NCBI RefSeq assembly: GCF_014257025.1
Contig: NZ_JACMSF010000003.1
Coordinates: 124,001 to 188,000, forward strand
Direction: 5' to 3'
DNA length: 64,000 nt
Source of the DNA: Streptomyces cupreus
GTDB taxonomy: Bacteria; Actinomycetota; Actinomycetes; Streptomycetales; Streptomycetaceae
Each line of letters begins with the position of its first letter. Positions within the stretch are counted from its first letter, which is position 1. The translations under genes were made by a program, and so were the position numbers. This document shows positions 59,930 through 64,000 of the stretch, piece after piece. The notes under the pieces are model-generated. The model made no database searches and was not told the DNA's origin. It saw only the letters and a program-made list of their open reading frames with translations.

Positions 59930-61452
59930 GACGCTTCACGGCCCTGCTGACCGTCGCCCTGCTGGCCACCGCCTGCACCGCACAGGACGACAAGGACCCC
60001 GACTCCCCCGAGCCCGGCACCCTGCGCGTCCTCGCCTCCAGCGAGCTCGCCGACATGACCCCGGTGCTCGACCGGGTCGAGCAGGACACCGGCATCAAGG
60101 TCGAGGCCGGCTACATGGGCGCCCTCGACGCCGTGGACCTGCTGGCCAAGGGCGGGACGGACGGGAAGTACGACGCCCTGTGGCTGTCCTCCAACGACTA
60201 TCTGCGACTGCGCCCCGAAGCGACGAAGAAGATCGTCTCGGAGACCCCGGTGATGAGCAGCCCGGTAGCCATCGGCGTCAAGCCGGACACCGTGCGGAAA
60301 CTGGGGTGGAAGCCGTCGGACGTCACCTGGTCCCAGGTCGAACAGGCCGTACGGGACGGAGAGTTGACATACGGCATGACCGACCCGGCCCGCTCCAACT
60401 CCGGGTTCGCCACGCTCGTCTCGGTCGCCTCCGCGCTCTCCGGCGCCCAGTCGGCGCTCACGGACGCGGACGTCGACGAGGCGACCCCCCGGCTGAAGGA
60501 GTTCTTCCAGGGACAGCGGCTCACCTCGGGGTCCTCGGGCTGGCTGGCGGCCGCCTACGAGCGGCGCGGGGACGTCGACGCGATGCTCAACTACGAGTCC
60601 GTCCTCAAGGGCATCCCGGGCCTGACCGTGATCCGCCCGAGCGACGGCGTGGTCACCGCCGACTACCCGGTCTCCTCGCTCGCCTCCACCGACGCCGACA
60701 CCCGCGAGAACGTCCGCCGGCTGGCCGAGGCCCTGCGGGGCCCGGACATGCAGAAGGAGATCACCGACCTCACCCATCGCCGCCCCGTCGTCGCCTCGGT
60801 GACCCCGGGAGCGGGCCTGGACACCGGCCGCAGGCGCGAACTGCCCTTCCCCGGCAGCCGTTCCGTCGCCGACGGACTCCTCGACGCCTACGAGAACGAG
60901 CTGCGCCGCCCGTCCCGGACGGTGTACGTCCTCGACACCTCGGGCTCGATGGAGGGCGAGCGCCTGGCCCGTCTGAAGACCGCGCTCACCGGGCTCACCG
61001 GCGACTTCCGCGAGCGGGAGGAGGTGACGCTGATGCCGTTCGGCTCGGACGTGAAGAGCGTGCGCACCCATGTCGTCGACCCCGCGAACCCGCGCTCAGG
61101 CCTCGACGCCATCCGCAAGGACACCGCGGCGCTCACCGCGGAGGGCGACACGGCGATCTTCACGTCGCTGGAGAAGGCGTACGACCATCTCGGCGCCGGT
61201 CAGGACACGTTCACGTCGATCGTGCTGATGACGGACGGCGAGAACACCGCGGGCGCCGAGGCGGACGAGTTCGACGCCTTCTACGCCGGGCTCGACCGGG
61301 ACCGGCGTGAGACGCCCGTCTTCCCCATCCTCTTCGGCGACTCCGACCGGTCCGAGCTGGAGCACATCGCCGATCTGACCGGCGGCCGTCTCTTCGACGC
61401 CCAAAAGGGCTCGCTGGACGGCGCCTTCGAGGAGATCCGTGGCTATCAGTAA
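59926..61452 (+). CDS. Lipoprotein with solute-binding and VWA domains
   Basis: 508 residues. Lipobox LLATAC near residue 17, then a substrate-binding domain (about 30-310: LRVLASSELADMTPVLDRVE, SNSGFATLVSVASALSG) and a VWA domain (about 330-508) with the complete MIDAS start DTSGSMEGE (D337, S339, S341) and LMTDGENTAG. The fusion of a binding domain with VWA on a lipoprotein suggests a ligand-dependent sensor or scaffold outside the cell. ATGA coupling with telA. Confidence 0.9.
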   Translation: MRRFTALLTVALLATACTAQDDKDPDSPEPGTLRVLASSELADMTPVLDRVEQDTGIKVEAGYMGALDAVDLLAKGGTDGKYDALWLSSNDYLRLRPEATKKIVSETPVMSSPVAIGVKPDTVRKLGWKPSDVTWSQVEQAVRDGELTYGMTDPARSNSGFATLVSVASALSGAQSALTDADVDEATPRLKEFFQGQRLTSGSSGWLAAAYERRGDVDAMLNYESVLKGIPGLTVIRPSDGVVTADYPVSSLASTDADTRENVRRLAEALRGPDMQKEITDLTHRRPVVASVTPGAGLDTGRRRELPFPGSRSVADGLLDAYENELRRPSRTVYVLDTSGSMEGERLARLKTALTGLTGDFREREEVTLMPFGSDVKSVRTHVVDPANPRSGLDAIRKDTAALTAEGDTAIFTSLEKAYDHLGAGQDTFTSIVLMTDGENTAGAEADEFDAFYAGLDRDRRETPVFPILFGDSDRSELEHIADLTGGRLFDAQKGSLDGAFEEIRGYQ

Positions 61453-62050
61453 GTACCTTGAGTCACGCAAGAACATCGCCGGCAGCGTGTGCGGGATCGC
61501 CGGGCTCGGGCTGACCTTCGCCGGGGTGGCGGGCCCGTACTGGCCGGTCGTCGTGGCGGGACTGTACGGCGCGGGCGCGCTGATCGCCCCGCCGGAGCGG
61601 CCCGCGCTGCCGGACTTCCCCGACCCGTCGGCCCAACTGGAGGAGCTGCGCGCCGACTTCGACAAGCTGTGCGGGTATCTGGCGGAGGTCGACCTGCCCC
61701 CGGCCGCCGGGGGACGTCTCACCGAGCTGACGAACCTGCTGAGCGCGTTGCTGGCGCCGGGCTGGGCCATCCAGCTGCTCGCCCACGACCCGGAGGGCCT
61801 GCACACCCTGGGCCGGGCCGTACGGCAGGACCTTCCCGAGGCCGTCGACAGCTTCGTGCGGGCGAGGTGGTGGACGCGGCTGACGCCGGGGCAGGAGCCG
61901 CCGGAGCGGCATCTGGAGCGCCAGCTCGGCCTGCTGCGTGAGGAGGCGGAGACCCTGGCGGCGGCCCTGCGGGACACGGAGGCCCGCCGCCAGGAGACCC
62001 ACACCCGGTATCTGGAGGACCGGGGCGGGGGCCAGGGGATCAGCGCGTGA
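61439..62050 (+). CDS. Membrane protein of the TelA-VWA operon
   Basis: 203 residues. One or two N-terminal membrane segments (IAGSVCGIAGLGLTFAGVAG, WPVVVAGLYGAGALIAPPE) then a cytoplasmic helical region (LEELRADFDKLCGYLAEVDL, ERHLERQLGLLREEAETLAA). GTG start with GAGGAGATCC, overlapping the VWA gene by 14 bases. Likely links the extracellular VWA lipoprotein to cytoplasmic TelA; this is inference. Confidence 0.78.
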   Translation: MAISKYLESRKNIAGSVCGIAGLGLTFAGVAGPYWPVVVAGLYGAGALIAPPERPALPDFPDPSAQLEELRADFDKLCGYLAEVDLPPAAGGRLTELTNLLSALLAPGWAIQLLAHDPEGLHTLGRAVRQDLPEAVDSFVRARWWTRLTPGQEPPERHLERQLGLLREEAETLAAALRDTEARRQETHTRYLEDRGGGQGISA

Positions 62051-63758
62051 CGTAGACCGTCGCCGACGCCGTCGAGCCCTCGTGCAGGTCGTCGCCCGGC
62101 CAGTTCACCGTGTACGTCGTCTCCCGCCGGGTGCGCGGGATGTCGTTGATGGTGAACGTGCCGTCCGCGGCGACCGTCACCGACGACAGCGTGCCGGTGC
62201 CCTCACGGTCGGTGCGCTGGACCTTGAGGACCGCCCGCTCCGGCAGGGCCTTGCCCTGCGCGGTGAACGTGCCGGTGATCTCGACGCCCGTACTGATCGA
62301 GGCCTCCGCCGGGGCGGTGAGCGCGATCGAGGTGGGCGCCTTGCCGACGGAGACCGTGTGGGTGACGTCGTTGGCCGGGCGGTGGGTGAGGTCGCCGAGG
62401 TAGGAGACGGTGTAGGTGGCGTCGCCGACCAGGTCGGGCTCGTCCAGGACGGTGTAGGAGCCGTCCTCCTTCACGGTGAAGGTGCCCAGGTCATGGGTGC
62501 CGTTGGCGTCCGTGCGGGTCGCCGTCACCTTCAGCGGCTCGGCGGGCGCCGGGCCGTCGTACTCCAGCCGGCCCCGCACCGACAGCGGCTCGCCCGCGAC
62601 GGCCTGGGCGGGGCTGTGCGTGAACGTTTCGCTGAGGCGGACGTCGTACTGGACGGCCGGGGGCTGGACGACGTGCAGCCAGTACTGGCTGCCGGCGGCG
62701 TTGGTGGTGACCGTGAACAGCCGGGAGCCGTCCGCCGCCCACTCCATGCCGCGCGGCGCGACCCGGTCGCCGTCGAGGCTGCCCTCGAAGACGAACTCCA
62801 ACGGGGCGGTGGAGTCGGCCGGGTCGGCGGGCTGCACCAGCAGGTCGGGGGTGGAGCCCGTGGCCGAGGCGCCGCGCGCGATGTACTTGCCGTCGCCGCT
62901 GAAGGCGACCGCGCTGGCGGTGGCACCGGAGGGCAGGGCCTGGTAGCCGCTCGCCGCGTCCGTCAGGTCGCTGGTGTTCAGCAGGCGGGTGCCGTAGGCG
63001 GCGTCGGCCACGGCGACCTTGCTGCCGTCGGCGGAGAACGCCATGTCCTTGAGGTTCAGGGCGCCCTTGCCGTCGGCGTCGGCGAAGCGGCGCGCGGCGT
63101 TGCGCACGAGGGTGCCGTTGCTCGTGTCGAAGACGGTGACGAAGGGGTTGGTCGCGTTCGCGTTGAGCGGCTGGCCCATCAGCATCCGGTCACCCGGGCC
63201 GGACTCCAGCTGGAGCTTGCCGTTGTCCTGCCAGTTGGTGCGCCCCGCCGTGCTGTCCAGGTAGGCGAGCGTGGAGTCGCACTGGGAGGTGTAGTAGGAG
63301 TACGGCGTGGTGAAGTACAGCTGGCCGCCGGAGAAGGCCATGCTGCGGCCGCAGTTGTCGGTGGACGCGTAGCTGTTGTTGCTCACCTGGTAGGTGGTGG
63401 TGTCGACCTTGTAGATCCAGTCCCGCCCGCCGGCGTACAGCGTGGCGCCGTCGGCGCTGAGCGCGAGGCCCGAGACGTGCTGGGTGGTGCTGATCGTGGT
63501 GACGCGCTCGCCGTCGAAGGTGTACACGGCGATGATGCCGCTGTTGTAGTAGCTGTCGGTGCGGGAGTCGGCGACGTACACGCGCCGGTGCACGTTGTCG
63601 ACGGCGAGCGCCGAGTACGACGAGATCGGCAGCTTGGCCACGACGACGGAGGCCGCCGCGTGCGCCGCGGGTGCGGCGGCGACGGTGAGACCGGTCCCGG
63701 CGAGTGCCGCGGCGAGGACGGTGGCCGCGAGACGTCTGGGACGGTGTGCTGTGTTCAA
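62040..63758 (-). CDS. Secreted beta-propeller-like protein with Ig-like domains
   Basis: About 572 residues from a TTG at 63758 with GGGGGG eight bases upstream; this gives a clean signal peptide (RRLAATVLAAALAGTGLTVAAAP). A seven-bladed-like N-terminal region (ALAVDNVHRRVYVADSRTDS, SADGATLYAGGRDWIYKVDT, FSADGSKVAVADAAYGTRLL, FSGDGKYIARGASATGS) is followed by two Ig-like repeats (about 390-570, LSVRGRLEYDGPAPAEPLKV, ITGTFTAQGKALPERAVLKV). Its tail overlaps the convergent gene by 11 bases. Function unknown. Confidence 0.82.
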   Translation of the reverse strand: MNTAHRPRRLAATVLAAALAGTGLTVAAAPAAHAAASVVVAKLPISSYSALAVDNVHRRVYVADSRTDSYYNSGIIAVYTFDGERVTTISTTQHVSGLALSADGATLYAGGRDWIYKVDTTTYQVSNNSYASTDNCGRSMAFSGGQLYFTTPYSYYTSQCDSTLAYLDSTAGRTNWQDNGKLQLESGPGDRMLMGQPLNANATNPFVTVFDTSNGTLVRNAARRFADADGKGALNLKDMAFSADGSKVAVADAAYGTRLLNTSDLTDAASGYQALPSGATASAVAFSGDGKYIARGASATGSTPDLLVQPADPADSTAPLEFVFEGSLDGDRVAPRGMEWAADGSRLFTVTTNAAGSQYWLHVVQPPAVQYDVRLSETFTHSPAQAVAGEPLSVRGRLEYDGPAPAEPLKVTATRTDANGTHDLGTFTVKEDGSYTVLDEPDLVGDATYTVSYLGDLTHRPANDVTHTVSVGKAPTSIALTAPAEASISTGVEITGTFTAQGKALPERAVLKVQRTDREGTGTLSSVTVAADGTFTINDIPRTRRETTYTVNWPGDDLHEGSTASATVYVTR

Positions 63759-63899
63759 CTGTGCCCCCCACAGTCTGTGTTGAGCCTCACCGATGCTCGA
63801 TGAGGCTCGTGTGAAGCACATGTAACACAGATGAAGATCCCGTGATCAAGGGGGCACAGCGGGACCGGCGTCCATACCGCTCGGGCCGGGGGACCCGTC

Positions 63900-63955
63900 C
63901 CGCGGCCGACCCGTGACGATCACTGGTCAGGGCTCCCATCGGAGGCCGGCCGCGG
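63900..63955 (-). terminator. Imperfect hairpin before the last gene
   Basis: CCGCGGCC (63900-63907) can pair with GGCCGCGG (63948-63955). It lies behind the stop of the partial gene at 63971 (minus strand) and could be its terminator. The 40-base loop makes it weak. Confidence 0.35.
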
Positions 63956-63970
63956 GGGTTCTTGAGGGGT

Positions 63971-64000
63971 TCAGCCCAGGCGCCGCACCAGCGCCCGGTA
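63971..64000 (-). CDS. C-terminal end of a gene running off the right edge
   Basis: The minus strand reads YRALVRRLG followed by TGA at 63971. Only ten codons are visible. Position and orientation fit a gene ending before the beta-propeller gene. No family can be named. Confidence 0.45.
   Translation of the reverse strand, partial: YRALVRRLG

Overview
The window is high-GC actinobacterial chromosome and almost certainly comes from a Streptomyces. The signs are GC-rich coding sequence with many GTG starts and 4-bp start/stop overlaps, secreted proteins with Tat or long Sec signals, a DasR-type operator in front of a GH18 chitinase, a Tad/Flp pilus locus of actinobacterial layout, LuxR/MEDS/HATPase regulators, and putative type VII secretion (T7SS) cassettes. 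No rRNA, tRNA, CRISPR array, prophage or plasmid module was recognised.

Region by region. (1) 0-6 kb holds conserved housekeeping genes: the start of a secreted cell-wall protein, a PIN-PhoH ATPase, an isoprenyl diphosphate synthase, a small membrane protein, a winged-helix protein and a methyltransferase. (2) 6-21 kb is an accessory island. It starts with a frameshifted GNAT gene and a solitary TnpB. It then carries two syntenic five-gene cassettes that point away from each other: A is on the minus strand (8.25-11.69 kb) and B on the plus strand (15.65-19.06 kb). Each encodes a 104-residue helical WXG-like protein, a ~430-residue protein with the W-x-P-L/DPIPGDP T7SS-signal-like N-terminus and a hydrophobic core, an integral membrane protein, and two soluble partners. 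Between them lie a secreted protein and two tandemly duplicated lipoproteins, followed by decayed copies of genes that are intact at the island's two edges (the methyltransferase on the left, a DUF192 gene on the right). An amidinotransferase, the intact DUF192 gene and a Tat-exported amine oxidase follow. (3) 23.4-32.8 kb is a minus-strand Tad pilus/secretion locus: OmpA-like protein, lipoprotein, TadG-like protein, Flp pilin, TadC, TadB, TadA/CpaF, two TadE-like pseudopilins, TadZ/CpaE, CpaB and a zinc-ribbon protein. (4) 33-42.5 kb has a chitinase, an Nramp-like transporter, an anti-sigma/MEDS regulatory pair, a large LuxR ATPase with an intragenic minisatellite, and an M14 carboxypeptidase. 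(5) 42.5-47.7 kb is a compact divergent cluster for D-amino-acid use: RidA, IclR and a PfkB kinase on one side, a PLP D-amino-acid deaminase/dehydratase and an N-acyl-D-amino-acid deacylase on the other. (6) 47.7-51.4 kb holds a secreted serine protease, a membrane protein, an aminotransferase and a small protein with a structured 5' leader. (7) 51.8-57.6 kb is a translationally coupled five-gene cluster (ThDP enzyme, transaldolase, HAD phosphatase, MFS exporter, glycosyltransferase) closed by tandem hairpins. (8) 57.7-62 kb is a TelA/VWA/solute-binding-protein operon, then a secreted beta-propeller/Ig-like protein and the tail of one more gene.

The best candidates for undescribed biology are the paired T7SS-like cassettes with their lipoproteins, the ThDP-transaldolase-HAD-MFS-glycosyltransferase cluster, and the TelA-VWA-SBP operon. 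All functional statements come from reading the sequence and from knowledge of the families; no database search was run.
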